64,000 nucleotides of DNA from Akkermansiaceae bacterium (GTDB taxonomy: Bacteria > Verrucomicrobiota > Verrucomicrobiia > Verrucomicrobiales > Akkermansiaceae): NCBI GenBank assembly GCA_025457665.1, contig JALOTY010000012.1, forward strand, positions 43,545 through 107,544. The letters are read 5' to 3'. Shown here in pieces: positions 24,522 to 33,690 of the stretch (positions within the stretch are counted from its first letter, which is position 1; the number at the start of each line of letters is the position of its first letter). The notes below the pieces were generated by a model. It saw only the letters and a program-made list of their open reading frames with translations. It did not search any database and was not told the DNA's origin. The position numbers were made by a program, and so were the translations under genes.

Positions 24522-25499
24522 TCAAGCGCCATTTTCCCCATCCGCGTCCTTCGGTACCGATCGCCGCCACGACACCGCCAGCAGGCTGCCGATGATCGAG
24601 TGGAAAACCGCCGAAATCGCCGCAGGCACGGGCGCCAGGGCAAACTCCGCAAAATGCGTCTTGGCCAGCGATGCCCCCAGCCCGCTGTTCTGCATGCCCA
24701 CTTCCACGGAAACGGTGCGCCGCATTGCCTCATCCCGCCCGAGCAGCGCCATCACCCCGTATCCGACCCCGAAGCCGATGGCATGCAGCGCGAAAACCGC
24801 GACAAACAGAATCGGCCCCGCTGCGACGATGCGATCGCGGTTCAGCCCCACCACGCAGCTCACGATCAGGACGATGACCGCCACACTCACCACCGGCCCC
24901 AAGGCATCCACCCCGCGGCGAAAGCGCTCCGGGTTTTTCATGCGCCCGACGAGGGTATTCACCGCCAGACCCACGATCAGCGGCAGCAGCACCACCGTCA
25001 GCATGGAGCGGAACAAAGCCCAGGCATCCACGGGCAGGACTTTTCCCGCCAGAAACTTCGTCAGCAGGGGCGTGAGCACGATGGCGGCAAAGGTCGAAAC
25101 CATGGTCAGCAAAACGCTCAAGGCCACATTGGCCCGGGCCAGATAGCAGATCACATTGCTGGCCGTGCCGCCGGGACAACAGGCCACGAGAATCAGTCCG
25201 AGCGCCAACTCCGCGGGGAGATTGAGCGCTTTGGCGACGAGCCATCCGGTGGTGGGCATGATGCCGAATTGCGCCGCCACTCCGAGGGCGACGATTCCCG
25301 GCTGCTTTGCGATCTCGGCGAAATCCCTGACCCGCAGCGTGAGCCCCATGCCCAGCATGATGATCGCCAGACCCAGCTCGATCCATCTGGCAAACCAGAC
25401 CCAGTCCTGCGGACGCCACCATGCTGCCAGCCCGCCAAGCAGGATCCAGAGGGGAAAGGCCGCTGCGAACTTCGCACAAAGTCGTGTCATCCGCGGCAT
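24522..25499 (-). CDS. Bile acid:sodium symporter (BASS) family transporter
   Basis: 325 residues from ATG 25499 (alternative ATG 25490); a longer frame upstream lacks similarity. About nine or ten membrane helices. The family blocks CCPGGTASNVICYLA and the late VEVGMQNSGLG (unwound crossing helices that bind sodium and substrate) are present. Family members import organic acids, pantoate or steroid-like acids with sodium; the substrate here is not known. Divergent from the DUF6807 gene, with about 106 bases between. Confidence 0.9.
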   Translation of the reverse strand: MPRMTRLCAKFAAAFPLWILLGGLAAWWRPQDWVWFARWIELGLAIIMLGMGLTLRVRDFAEIAKQPGIVALGVAAQFGIMPTTGWLVAKALNLPAELALGLILVACCPGGTASNVICYLARANVALSVLLTMVSTFAAIVLTPLLTKFLAGKVLPVDAWALFRSMLTVVLLPLIVGLAVNTLVGRMKNPERFRRGVDALGPVVSVAVIVLIVSCVVGLNRDRIVAAGPILFVAVFALHAIGFGVGYGVMALLGRDEAMRRTVSVEVGMQNSGLGASLAKTHFAEFALAPVPAAISAVFHSIIGSLLAVSWRRSVPKDADGENGA

Positions 25500-25605
25500 C
25501 CCAGAGGATTCCGGATGCGGCCGCAAGCTCCGCGCATCGGGAGATTTCACCATGCCACGATTCGGAGATGGATCACACCCGGCCGCGTCGTAAACTGCTC
25601 GCACC

Positions 25606-26514
25606 ATGAAACTGGCTCCCGCCCTTCTCTCCCTCACCCTCCTTCTTCCAGCCGCGCTGGCCGCCGAGGAAGTCGGCAACGACAGCTTCCATTGGCAGGG
25701 TGAAGCCCTCGCCAAACCGGTGGGAGGAGAGAAATTCGCCGCCAGTGCCTTCATTCATCCTCTCAAGACCCCCTCGGGGTTTGTCCTGACAAACACTCAG
25801 CCCATCGACCACCTCCACCACTTCGGTATCTGGTGGCCATGGAAATTCATCGAGGTCGATGGTGCCCGCTACAACACCTGGGAAATCCAGATGGGCGAAG
25901 GGGCCCACGTCGCCACGGCAGCGAAAAAGGTTTCCAGCGAAGACGGCGTGACCACCTGGGAACTCCACAATCAAACCCTCGCCAAGCCCAAGAACGGCGA
26001 GCCTTTCGTGGCCCTCACGGAAGTCACCCGCCTCAGCCAGAGCCGCGCGGGCGATGCCAACATTTTCGATATCGAAATCCGCCACGAGGCCAAGGACAAG
26101 CCGGTCACCATCGTCAACTACCGTTACAGCGGCTTCACCTGGCGGGGCTCGAAGGAGTGGAACAAGGACAACAGCCTCATGACCACCAGCGGCGGCAAGG
26201 GCCGGGACGATGCCAATGGCACCCAGGCCCGCTGGGTGCTCGTCAGTGGCGATGCCCCGAACGGCAAAGCCTCCATGCTCCTCCTCAGCGCCGCCAGCAG
26301 CATCGCCGGAGCCGAGGAACAGGTCCGTGTCTGGGATGCCAAGAGCCACAACGGCGCGCCCTTCGTGAATTTCAATCCCGTGATGTCGAAGTCGCTCGAA
26401 CTGAACGCCGAGAACAAGGCGGTTTCCCATCGGAAATACCGGGTGATCGCCGCCGATCGTGCCATCACCCCCGAGGAAGCGGAAAAGATCTGGCGGGAGT
26501 GGATGGGGTCTTGA
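25606..26514 (+). CDS. Exported DUF6807 (PmoA-like) protein
   Basis: 302 residues with a signal peptide (hydrophobic to about residue 19, LAAEE). The block QPIDHLHHFGIWWPWKF is typical of the DUF6807 family, formerly called 'PmoA-like', common in Planctomycetes and Verrucomicrobia and usually found with sugar-degradation genes. The fold is thought to be a beta-sandwich; no enzymatic activity is established to my knowledge. The start ATG 25606 is clear from the signal peptide. Confidence 0.85.
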   Translation: MKLAPALLSLTLLLPAALAAEEVGNDSFHWQGEALAKPVGGEKFAASAFIHPLKTPSGFVLTNTQPIDHLHHFGIWWPWKFIEVDGARYNTWEIQMGEGAHVATAAKKVSSEDGVTTWELHNQTLAKPKNGEPFVALTEVTRLSQSRAGDANIFDIEIRHEAKDKPVTIVNYRYSGFTWRGSKEWNKDNSLMTTSGGKGRDDANGTQARWVLVSGDAPNGKASMLLLSAASSIAGAEEQVRVWDAKSHNGAPFVNFNPVMSKSLELNAENKAVSHRKYRVIAADRAITPEEAEKIWREWMGS

Positions 26515-26642
26515 GAATCCTCGGGAGTTCGCCGTCGGCAGTGGTTCTCAACAAGCCGTGCCTGCCCGGCAGACCGCGGAAGCCTCCCTTGACCCCGCCG
26601 GGCAATTGAGGCCAAATCCCTGCCCGGCGCGAGGCCCAGGCG

Positions 26643-28196
26643 ATGATTTTCAATTCCTACACCTACCTTCTGATCTTCCTGCCTATCGCGCTGATCGGAT
26701 TTGCCATCACCGCCCGCATCCAACTCCGCGCCGGATTCGGCTGGCTGGTGCTTTGCAGCATTTTCTACTACGGCATCTGGAATCCCGATCCCAGCCAACC
26801 ATGGACGCCCCTCTATGTGCTGCTGATCCTCGGGTCCTGCGCAGGCAATTTCATCTGCGGCAATGCCCTCGTCCGCGCCCGCGGCACGCCCACGGGGAAA
26901 GCCCTGCTGATCACCGCCGTCACCCTCAATCTCGGCCTCCTCGCCTATTTCAAATACACCGGCTTCCTCGCCAGCGTCCTCCAGCAAATCTGCGGCTGGC
27001 CGGGGGAAGCTCCCCAGGTCGTTCTCGCCCTCGGCATCTCCTTCTTCACCTTCCAACAGATCGCCTATCTCGTCGATGCCTGGCGCGGTGAGACCGAGGA
27101 GTATCATTTCATCGACTACCTGCTCTTCGTTTCCTTCTGGCCGCAGTTGATCGCCGGACCCATCGTCCACCACAAGGAAATGCTCCCGCAACTCCAGCGG
27201 GAAACCTGGAAAAACCATCGTTGGATCGATGCCTCCGTCGGCCTCACCATCCTCGTCATCGGTCTCTTCAAAAAGGTCGTCATCGCCGACAACCTCGCCC
27301 CCATGGCCAATCAGCTGTTCGAGCTGGCAGGCTCGGGCACGCGCCCCCCCACCTTCGCCGAAGCCTGGGCCGGGGCCCTAATCTACGCGCTGCAAATCTA
27401 CTTCGATTTCTCCGGTTACTCGGACATGGCCGTGGGAACCGCCAGGCTCTTCGGGGTCAAGCTGCCACTGAATTTCCACTCTCCCTACCAAGCCACTTCG
27501 ATCATCGAATTCTGGCGTCGCTGGCATGTCACCCTCTCACGTTTCCTCCGCGACTACCTCTACATCCCGCTGGGTGGCAGCCGTTGCAGCAAGCCACGAC
27601 GCTACACCAACCTGATGATCACCATGGTTCTCGGTGGCTTCTGGCACGGTGCCGGTTGGACCTATCTGCTCTGGGGTTTCCTCCACGGTGCCTTCCTCTG
27701 CGCCAACCACGGCTGGCTGCAGTTGCGGAAATCCTTCAAAATCCCAGCTCTGCCCAAACCCCTCGCCATCTTCCTCACCTTCCTCGTGGTCCTCATTGCT
27801 TGGGTTCCTTTCCGCGCCGGCACCTTCGAACTCGGCTCCTCAGGATCGGCCACAAAAGCATGGGAGGCCACCCGCACCATGCTTTCCTCGATGTTCGGTC
27901 TGAACGGCTTCTCCCTCTGGCCGGACCGCTCCGCCTACGTCGTCAAGGACTCCCACGCCCTGCGCGGTTGCCTTCTTCTCCTCCTCTGCTGGCTGCTGCC
28001 CAACACCCAGCACTTCATGCGCCGCTACCAGCCGGTCCTGGATCCCTCGGGCTTTGAAGACTACCGCCACCGCGGCCTCAGGCGCTGGTGGCACTGGCGC
28101 CCTACCTGGCCATGGTTCGCCTTCACCTTCCTCCTCCTGCTCGGCGTGCTTCACCAGTTCGACAAGCTCAGTGAGTTCATCTACTTCCAGTTCTGA
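26643..28196 (+). CDS. MBOAT family membrane O-acyltransferase (AlgI-like)
   Basis: 517 residues, about 11 membrane helices. Signature elements: SGYSDMAVGTARLFG, EFWRRWHVTLSRFLRDYLY, and the catalytic His in GGFWHGAGWTYLLWG. AlgI-type proteins acetylate exopolysaccharides or other surface glycans at the inner membrane. No AlgJ/AlgX-like partner follows; the next gene, 6 bases later, is a GT11 glycosyltransferase, suggesting a surface glycan pathway. Confidence 0.93.
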   Translation: MIFNSYTYLLIFLPIALIGFAITARIQLRAGFGWLVLCSIFYYGIWNPDPSQPWTPLYVLLILGSCAGNFICGNALVRARGTPTGKALLITAVTLNLGLLAYFKYTGFLASVLQQICGWPGEAPQVVLALGISFFTFQQIAYLVDAWRGETEEYHFIDYLLFVSFWPQLIAGPIVHHKEMLPQLQRETWKNHRWIDASVGLTILVIGLFKKVVIADNLAPMANQLFELAGSGTRPPTFAEAWAGALIYALQIYFDFSGYSDMAVGTARLFGVKLPLNFHSPYQATSIIEFWRRWHVTLSRFLRDYLYIPLGGSRCSKPRRYTNLMITMVLGGFWHGAGWTYLLWGFLHGAFLCANHGWLQLRKSFKIPALPKPLAIFLTFLVVLIAWVPFRAGTFELGSSGSATKAWEATRTMLSSMFGLNGFSLWPDRSAYVVKDSHALRGCLLLLLCWLLPNTQHFMRRYQPVLDPSGFEDYRHRGLRRWWHWRPTWPWFAFTFLLLLGVLHQFDKLSEFIYFQF

Positions 28197-28202
28197 AATC
28201 CC

Positions 28203-29066
28203 GTGAATCCCGCCGTCGTCGCGATCATCAAGGGCGGGCTCGGCAACCAGCTCTTCGGCTACGCCGCCGCCCGGGCCTACGCGCTGCGAAGCGGACGGGA
28301 ACTGTGGATCGACGACCGCTCCGGCTACCACCGCGACGGCTATGGACGTTCCTACCGGCTCCAACGCTTTCCCATCGCCGCCCGCCCTGCCGATCCGCGA
28401 TTCCAGCTCGGCGACCCGAAAAAACTCAGACACAAATGGGTCCGCAGCCTCAACAAAATCCTGCCGACCCATCTTCGGAACTATCATGCCGAAAGGTCCG
28501 GGCAGCCCGCCGCCGGGTTGATCGACTTCCATTCGAATCGCGAGACCATCTATCTCAATGGCTACTGGCAGGATGAAGCCTGCTTCAGCGATTTCGCCGC
28601 CCCGATCCGCCAGGAACTTGATCCGCCCGCACTGAAATCACCCGAGGACCGCGAGCTGGAGCGGGAAATCGAGGAGTCATGCAGCGTGTTCCTGCACATC
28701 CGGCGGGTCCGCTACTCGCCACGACTGGGAGCCGACTACTATCAATCCAGTATTTCCGCCGCCCGCCAGGCACTTGCCGACTGCTGTTTCGAGGTCTTCG
28801 GCGATGACATCGGCTGGGCCCGCGAACATCTCGATTTCTCGGGATCGCCGGTCCGTTTCCACGAAAGCGGGAGCGACGATGAATTGCGCGACTTCCGACT
28901 CATGAGCCGCTGCCGTCACGCCATCACCGCAAACAGCTCCTTCAGTTGGTGGGCGGCATGGCTCATCGATGCTCCGGACAAAAAAGTCTGGTTCCCGCAG
29001 ACCCCCGGTTGGCCGGTGAAAGCCGCCGCCCGCTGGACCCAGGTTCCGAATTCTCTCGAAAGCTGA
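28203..29066 (+). CDS. Glycosyltransferase family 11 (alpha-1,2-fucosyltransferase-like)
   Basis: 287 residues from GTG 28203. N-terminal GGLGNQLFGYAAARA and C-terminal ANSSFSWWAAWL are diagnostic for GT11. The donor-binding motif, normally HxRRGDY, reads HIRRVRYSP, so the Gly-Asp is replaced. It likely transfers fucose or a related sugar from a nucleotide donor onto a surface glycan in the cytoplasm. It follows the MBOAT gene by 6 bases and is probably co-transcribed. Confidence 0.9.
   Translation: MNPAVVAIIKGGLGNQLFGYAAARAYALRSGRELWIDDRSGYHRDGYGRSYRLQRFPIAARPADPRFQLGDPKKLRHKWVRSLNKILPTHLRNYHAERSGQPAAGLIDFHSNRETIYLNGYWQDEACFSDFAAPIRQELDPPALKSPEDRELEREIEESCSVFLHIRRVRYSPRLGADYYQSSISAARQALADCCFEVFGDDIGWAREHLDFSGSPVRFHESGSDDELRDFRLMSRCRHAITANSSFSWWAAWLIDAPDKKVWFPQTPGWPVKAAARWTQVPNSLES
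28980..29003 (-). terminator. Candidate terminator for the PA14-like gene, embedded in the GT11 gene
   Basis: On the minus strand a 5-bp stem (GTCTG/CAGAC) with a 7-base loop is followed by seven T. It lies 66-89 bases past the stop of the minus-strand gene. The stem is short, so efficiency is uncertain. Confidence 0.4.
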
Positions 29067-29068
29067 AC

Positions 29069-30250
29069 TCAGCCCTTGGTCCGGAAGACCGGGACCTTTT
29101 CCCACTCGAAACGGTAGTTGCCATACTTCGATTGCAGTTCCTTCACCTCCTCGGGAGTGAAGGGCTGCGTGGTGAACAGCGGCAGGATGGGGCGACCCTG
29201 ATCGTCCTTGGCATAGCTTTCCCCTTGCTTCTCAACCATCAGGACAAATCCCACCATGCCACCCGGACGCTCGCCTATGCCCAGATCCATCTCGATGATC
29301 TGACCCTTCTTGAGAGAAACCCAATCGCCCACCAGCAACTTCTGATTCCCCACTGGCGAGGCCCATTGCCCACTCTCCTCCGCCGCATCCCAGCGCCCGG
29401 CCAAGCGAGGCTGGATGTCCGGCCAGCAGGCGACCAGGCGAAGACGACCATCGATGAAAAGACTCATGTAATCATCTCCCATCCCGACAAAGCGATATCT
29501 TCCCGTTTCCGGAACCACAAGATCGCCGCGATAATGCGCCATCCAGCCACTCGGCTGCATGAGTTCTTCCGCACCGAAATACCGCGGACCTTCCGCAGCG
29601 GCCGTGAAGGGCACGGCAAGATGAGTCAATGTCAACTCCAGTGGGGCCTGGAAGTATTTCGAAAATGCCCCGTCGGCAAACTTCCGGCGCTGAATCCGCT
29701 CGGCAATTTCCACATAGATTTCACTGCCGATGTAGTCGCGATTCGGTTTCTTGTCATCGGTCTGCTTGAAATCAAACAAGCGCCCGCGCAAGCCCCCCAC
29801 ATTCGGATTCGTAGTCCCAAAACCGCCGCCCCCACCCGCTCCCGCACCCATTCCGAGGCCGTCGCCAATGACTCCCTCGCCAAAGTCATCCATCGTTCCC
29901 AAATCCGCAGTGAATTCGACGGGTTCGATCTCGGGAATCGGAATCGATACCGGCGATGCCGCCAAACTTACGATGTTCCGCATCGATTGTGCCGAACGTG
30001 GTGAGCTGGGCTTCGGCTGCACCCGCTGGATTTGCTTCTGAGTCACTTCCTCTATCCTCTCCCCGGGAGGATGATAGGTCGCAAACACATGCGCCTGATC
30101 CACCCGGGGAACAAGAATGCACAAGGCGAGGATCACCCCGATCAAGGTCATGAAGAGCAGTGCGGTCACGACCGAAAGCACCGTGGAGGCCCTTTGCTGG
30201 GCCGCTCTTTTCGCTTCGGCTTCAGGAGTCAATTGCGCATGGAGTCTCAT
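29069..30250 (-). CDS. Membrane-anchored protein with PA14-like domain
   Basis: 393 residues from ATG 30250. Short basic cytoplasmic N-terminus, one membrane helix about 24-47, then a Pro/Ser/Gln-rich linker and a Gly-rich stretch (MGAGAGGGGGFG), followed by a domain reading WMAHYRGDLVVPETGRYRF and DDYMSLFIDGRL, which matches the carbohydrate-binding PA14 fold. The large C-terminal part would be periplasmic. A role in glycan recognition is inferred. Its start is divergent from the methyltransferase gene (about 93 bases apart). Confidence 0.75.
   Translation of the reverse strand: MRLHAQLTPEAEAKRAAQQRASTVLSVVTALLFMTLIGVILALCILVPRVDQAHVFATYHPPGERIEEVTQKQIQRVQPKPSSPRSAQSMRNIVSLAASPVSIPIPEIEPVEFTADLGTMDDFGEGVIGDGLGMGAGAGGGGGFGTTNPNVGGLRGRLFDFKQTDDKKPNRDYIGSEIYVEIAERIQRRKFADGAFSKYFQAPLELTLTHLAVPFTAAAEGPRYFGAEELMQPSGWMAHYRGDLVVPETGRYRFVGMGDDYMSLFIDGRLRLVACWPDIQPRLAGRWDAAEESGQWASPVGNQKLLVGDWVSLKKGQIIEMDLGIGERPGGMVGFVLMVEKQGESYAKDDQGRPILPLFTTQPFTPEEVKELQSKYGNYRFEWEKVPVFRTKG
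29078..29100 (+). terminator. Candidate intrinsic terminator for the MBOAT-GT11 genes
   Basis: A 7-bp stem with one bulged G (29078-29084 with 29089-29096), loop AAGA, followed by TTTT. It begins 12 bases after the GT11 stop and lies inside the 3' coding end of the convergent gene. Confidence 0.6.
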
Positions 30251-30343
30251 GCCAACCCAAACGCGCCAGCCGCGCCTATCTTGGGAAAATTTCCGATCCC
30301 ATCCTTGCCTGTCCATGGCCGATGTCCACCATCACCCCGAGCG

Positions 30344-31300
30344 ATGTTTCCCTGGTCCTCCCCCACCACTCCCCTGCGCTTGGACCATTTCATGGCCGCC
30401 GCGCTTCATGATCCCGCAGCGGGCTACTATGCCCGTCGTATTCGCACGGTCGGTCATCGCGGCGATTTCACCACCACCGCCCTCCTCTCGCCTGCCTTGC
30501 CCGCAGCCATTGCCTCTTGGGCCCTGAAGATCCTGCGCGAACGGGGCATCCGGGACTTGATCGAACTCGGCCCGGGGGATGGCTCGCTGGCCGCCGGCAT
30601 CCTTGCCAAGCTCCCGTGGTGGAAACGGCCGCGCCTCCACCTGGTGGAAAGCTCGCAAAGCCTGCGCGATGTCCAATTCCGCAAACTCGGCAACAAGGTG
30701 ACATGGCATCCCGATATCACCTCCGCCCTCGCCTCCTGCGGTGGCCGGGCCTGCCTTTACTCGAATGAGTTTTTCGATGCCTTCCCCGTCCGCCAGTTTC
30801 GATTTGATGAGCCCGGCTGGTCGGAAGCCTACACTCTTCCAGACAGCATCATCTGGGAAAAAGCCGATGCCCTGCCCATCTCTTCCATCTTCGCTCGGAC
30901 CTGGTCCCGCGGACAAGTCATCGAAGTCCACGAGGCATGGCGGGCCTGGTTTGAAGACTTTTGCCCTCAGTGGAAGGAAGGTGCCATGCTGAGCATCGAC
31001 TATGGTGCTCTACCCGAGTCGATATACGAACGCCGCCCCCGAGGTTCCCTGCGCGCCTATTTCCACCATCAACTCATCACCGGCTTGGAAATCCTCGCCC
31101 GTCCGGGTCACCAGGACATCACGGCGGATGTGAATTTCACCGATCTCATCGCCTGCATGCCACAGGCCCAACACCGGCTCATGAGCCAGCGGGATTTCCT
31201 CCTGCCTTTTGCTTCAGCCACCGATGCCGGCGACCAGCACTCGATCGATCCCCACGGCGCGGGTCATTCGTTTCTCGTTTTGGAATCGATCCGCTGCTGA
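30344..31300 (+). CDS. MidA/NDUFAF7-like (DUF185) SAM-dependent methyltransferase
   Basis: 318 residues from ATG 30344, the only in-frame ATG close before the family start (HFMAAALHDPAAGYYARR). SAM-binding LIELGPGDGSLA, the family block YSNEFFDAFPVRQF, IDYG and the GHQDITADVNFTDL stretch are all visible. NDUFAF7, the eukaryotic homologue, methylates an arginine of complex I; bacterial substrates are not settled. nuoBC is in the window but far away, so no link is claimed. Confidence 0.88.
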   Translation: MFPWSSPTTPLRLDHFMAAALHDPAAGYYARRIRTVGHRGDFTTTALLSPALPAAIASWALKILRERGIRDLIELGPGDGSLAAGILAKLPWWKRPRLHLVESSQSLRDVQFRKLGNKVTWHPDITSALASCGGRACLYSNEFFDAFPVRQFRFDEPGWSEAYTLPDSIIWEKADALPISSIFARTWSRGQVIEVHEAWRAWFEDFCPQWKEGAMLSIDYGALPESIYERRPRGSLRAYFHHQLITGLEILARPGHQDITADVNFTDLIACMPQAQHRLMSQRDFLLPFASATDAGDQHSIDPHGAGHSFLVLESIRC

Positions 31301-31340
31301 TCCTGTTTGCATGAACCCGTGGAAAAGCTAGCCTTTCGCC

Positions 31341-32069
31341 ATGCGTTTCCTCGCACCTCTGCTTGCGGCTCTCGCCCTCGTCTGCCCCCTCAAGGCCTTC
31401 GAAATCCCGGCGGATACCACCCAACTCATCGTGGGTGTCGCTGCCGATTGGAATAGCAGTCATGTCACCCTCACCGCCTGGGAAAGACAGGGGACCACAT
31501 GGCGTCAGGTCATCGCTCCCTGGCCCGGCCGACTTGGCAAAAACGGTCTCGTCTGGGGCCTCGGCATTCACCCCCTCCCCGCCGGCATGAAACTCAAGGC
31601 CGAGGGCGACGGCCGCGCGCCCGCCGGGGTCTTTGAACTCGGCGATGCCTGGGGAAGCGCGCCGGCCATTCGCAAGTTGCCCGCTCTGCGATACCGCCAG
31701 GTCACCCCCAGGGATCTCTGGGTGGAAGACCCGAAGTCGCCGCAATACAACCGTCATGTCGCTCTCGACCAGCCGCCCTCCACCGCATGGGAGAAAAAGC
31801 AGCAGATGAAGCAAAACGATCCCGCCCACGCCCTGAAGCTCTTCATCAAACACAATGCGGAGCCGAACATCCGCCCCGGCGCTGGGAGCGCGATCTTTTT
31901 CCATATCTGGCGAAGGGGAGGAAATTCCCCGTCCGCAGGCTGCACCACCATGGATCCCGCAAAGCTTCAAGGTCTCGTCGCCTGGGTCGACCCCACCCGC
32001 AAGCCTCTCTACGTGCTTCTGCCCAAGTCTGAATACGACACCTACCGACCCATCTGGAAACTCCCCTGA
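31341..32069 (+). CDS. Exported L,D-transpeptidase (YkuD-type) protein
   Basis: 242 residues with a signal peptide (cleavage near KAFE, residue 20). The catalytic region shows FFHIWRRGGNSPSAGCTTM, matching the His...Ser-x-Gly-Cys pattern of YkuD L,D-transpeptidases, which make 3-3 crosslinks or attach proteins to peptidoglycan in the periplasm. The upstream HVALDQPP/NRHV region fits the family. Gene begins 40 bases after the methyltransferase. Confidence 0.85.
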   Translation: MRFLAPLLAALALVCPLKAFEIPADTTQLIVGVAADWNSSHVTLTAWERQGTTWRQVIAPWPGRLGKNGLVWGLGIHPLPAGMKLKAEGDGRAPAGVFELGDAWGSAPAIRKLPALRYRQVTPRDLWVEDPKSPQYNRHVALDQPPSTAWEKKQQMKQNDPAHALKLFIKHNAEPNIRPGAGSAIFFHIWRRGGNSPSAGCTTMDPAKLQGLVAWVDPTRKPLYVLLPKSEYDTYRPIWKLP

Positions 32070-32172
32070 TCGAACCGGACGGTGCCGTCATTCCCGATTG
32101 CAGGACCCGGAAAAATCCTCTGATATCCCGCCAATGGGTTTTTCGCATTCCGCGAGGTCCCAGGATCGCGTC

Positions 32173-33690
32173 ATGAAAAAGCCCCTTTTCCTGCTATGCC
32201 TTCTTGCTCTGCCTCTCTGGGGTCAGGGAGGGCCACTGACCCCACCGCCAGGCCCACCCGGGCCCACCATGAAACCTCTCGACCTTGTCGAGCCCCGCAT
32301 CGCCCTCGTGTCCGGTGCTCCGGGAGTGAGCATCGGCACCGATGGGGAAATCACCATCTCGCAGCCGGGCTCCTACTATCTTTCTCGTAATTTGACCATC
32401 ACCACCGCATCCTGGGGCATTTTGATCAATGCTTCGGGCGTCACGGTGGATCTCATGGGGCACTCGATCATTTACAACGGCACCGGCCTGCCGGACTCCG
32501 GCATTCTCATCCAGGGATCGAACGTCACGGTTCAAAACGGTCATGTCCTCTCGACCACCACCTTCGCCAGCCCCACCTTCACGCTCGGCGGCTTCAACCG
32601 CGGGATCTTTTCGCAAAGCACTTTCACCAATGTCACCGCACGGCAGATGAGTGTCCGCGGCACCCGCAGCGTCGGCATCCAGCTCGGAGGAAACTCCAGT
32701 CTCGTGGCTTCCTGTTCGGTGGCCGTCAGCGGCGGCACCGGCATCCGCACCGGATACGGCAGCGTGATCGGCTGCGCCGTCCAAACCACCGGTTCGCTCG
32801 GCATCCTCTCGGTCAGCGTCAGCGATTGCACGGTCGAAGCCGCCCAAGGTTCCGGGATCTCCGCGGAAACGGTCACCAACTGCCAGGCCCGCACGACGAC
32901 CACCACCGGCTTCGGAATCTTTGGCAAGACCGTCACCGGATGTTTCGGCACCAGCAGCGGGCTTTACGGCATCCAGGCCGACCATAGCGTCAGCGACAGT
33001 ACCGGCATCTGCACGAACACCAACGCCTTCACCTACGGGATCTACTGCCCGGGGACGATTTCTAACAGCCGGGGCGAATCTTCCGGAGGCCACGGGATCT
33101 TCGGAGGGTCGATCACCTCGGGCGTGGGAATTTCCACCGGTGGAAACGGCCTGAACTCTTCCGGCATCCTTGGCACCGCGGTCAGTTCATCAACCGGGAC
33201 TTCCAGCGCAGGCCACGGGATTTCTTCGAATCGAACCGTCCATTCCTCGTTCGGCCAAACCACTGCCACCGCCAGCGGCTGCCATGGGATCGATGCCGGC
33301 TCCGCCGGACTCGTGGTCGCCAGCAATGGCATCAGCAGCGGCGGACACGGCATCTTCGCTTCGAGCGTTACTTCTTCGCGCGGAGAAAGCTCGGGGATCA
33401 ATGCCGTCAGTTCCTGCGGCATCTTCGCCAGCAACCGTGTCGATCTCTCTCATGGAGATGCCACCTCATCCGCAGGCGGCGATGGCATCAATTGTTTCTA
33501 CCTCGTCCATGGTTCCACAGGCCGCGCCGGCGGTGGCAGCCGCCATGGGATCATTTGCTGGCTGGCCACCCAGTCGCTCGGCTACCGCGCGGTTTCGGAG
33601 CCACTGAAATACGGAATCTCCGCGAACCAGGCCGTGGGCTGCAAGGCCATCTTCGGCGAACTCATCACCGACAAATTCGACATGCCATGA
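32173..33690 (+). CDS. Exported right-handed beta-helix repeat protein
   Basis: 505 residues from ATG 32173, with a signal peptide and a Pro-rich linker (TPPPGPPGPT). The first part (SQPGSYYLSRNLT, then WGILINASGVTVDLMGHSI) is a typical start of NosD/pectate-lyase-like parallel beta-helices. The rest consists of roughly 20-25-residue coils recurring with GHGIF/GHGIS/GIST motifs and regular Cys, Asn and Ser ladders; DNA repeats underlie the HGI motif near 33090, 33215, 33286, 33348 and 33544. Likely surface-located; glycan binding or lysis is possible but no catalytic residues are recognised. Overlaps the next gene by ATGA. Confidence 0.82.
   Translation: MKKPLFLLCLLALPLWGQGGPLTPPPGPPGPTMKPLDLVEPRIALVSGAPGVSIGTDGEITISQPGSYYLSRNLTITTASWGILINASGVTVDLMGHSIIYNGTGLPDSGILIQGSNVTVQNGHVLSTTTFASPTFTLGGFNRGIFSQSTFTNVTARQMSVRGTRSVGIQLGGNSSLVASCSVAVSGGTGIRTGYGSVIGCAVQTTGSLGILSVSVSDCTVEAAQGSGISAETVTNCQARTTTTTGFGIFGKTVTGCFGTSSGLYGIQADHSVSDSTGICTNTNAFTYGIYCPGTISNSRGESSGGHGIFGGSITSGVGISTGGNGLNSSGILGTAVSSSTGTSSAGHGISSNRTVHSSFGQTTATASGCHGIDAGSAGLVVASNGISSGGHGIFASSVTSSRGESSGINAVSSCGIFASNRVDLSHGDATSSAGGDGINCFYLVHGSTGRAGGGSRHGIICWLATQSLGYRAVSEPLKYGISANQAVGCKAIFGELITDKFDMP

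Noticed and set aside
32460..33660. CRISPR-like or tandem DNA repeats in the beta-helix gene
   Set aside because: Repeats are degenerate coding repeats of GHGI coils without constant spacers; no cas genes nearby.
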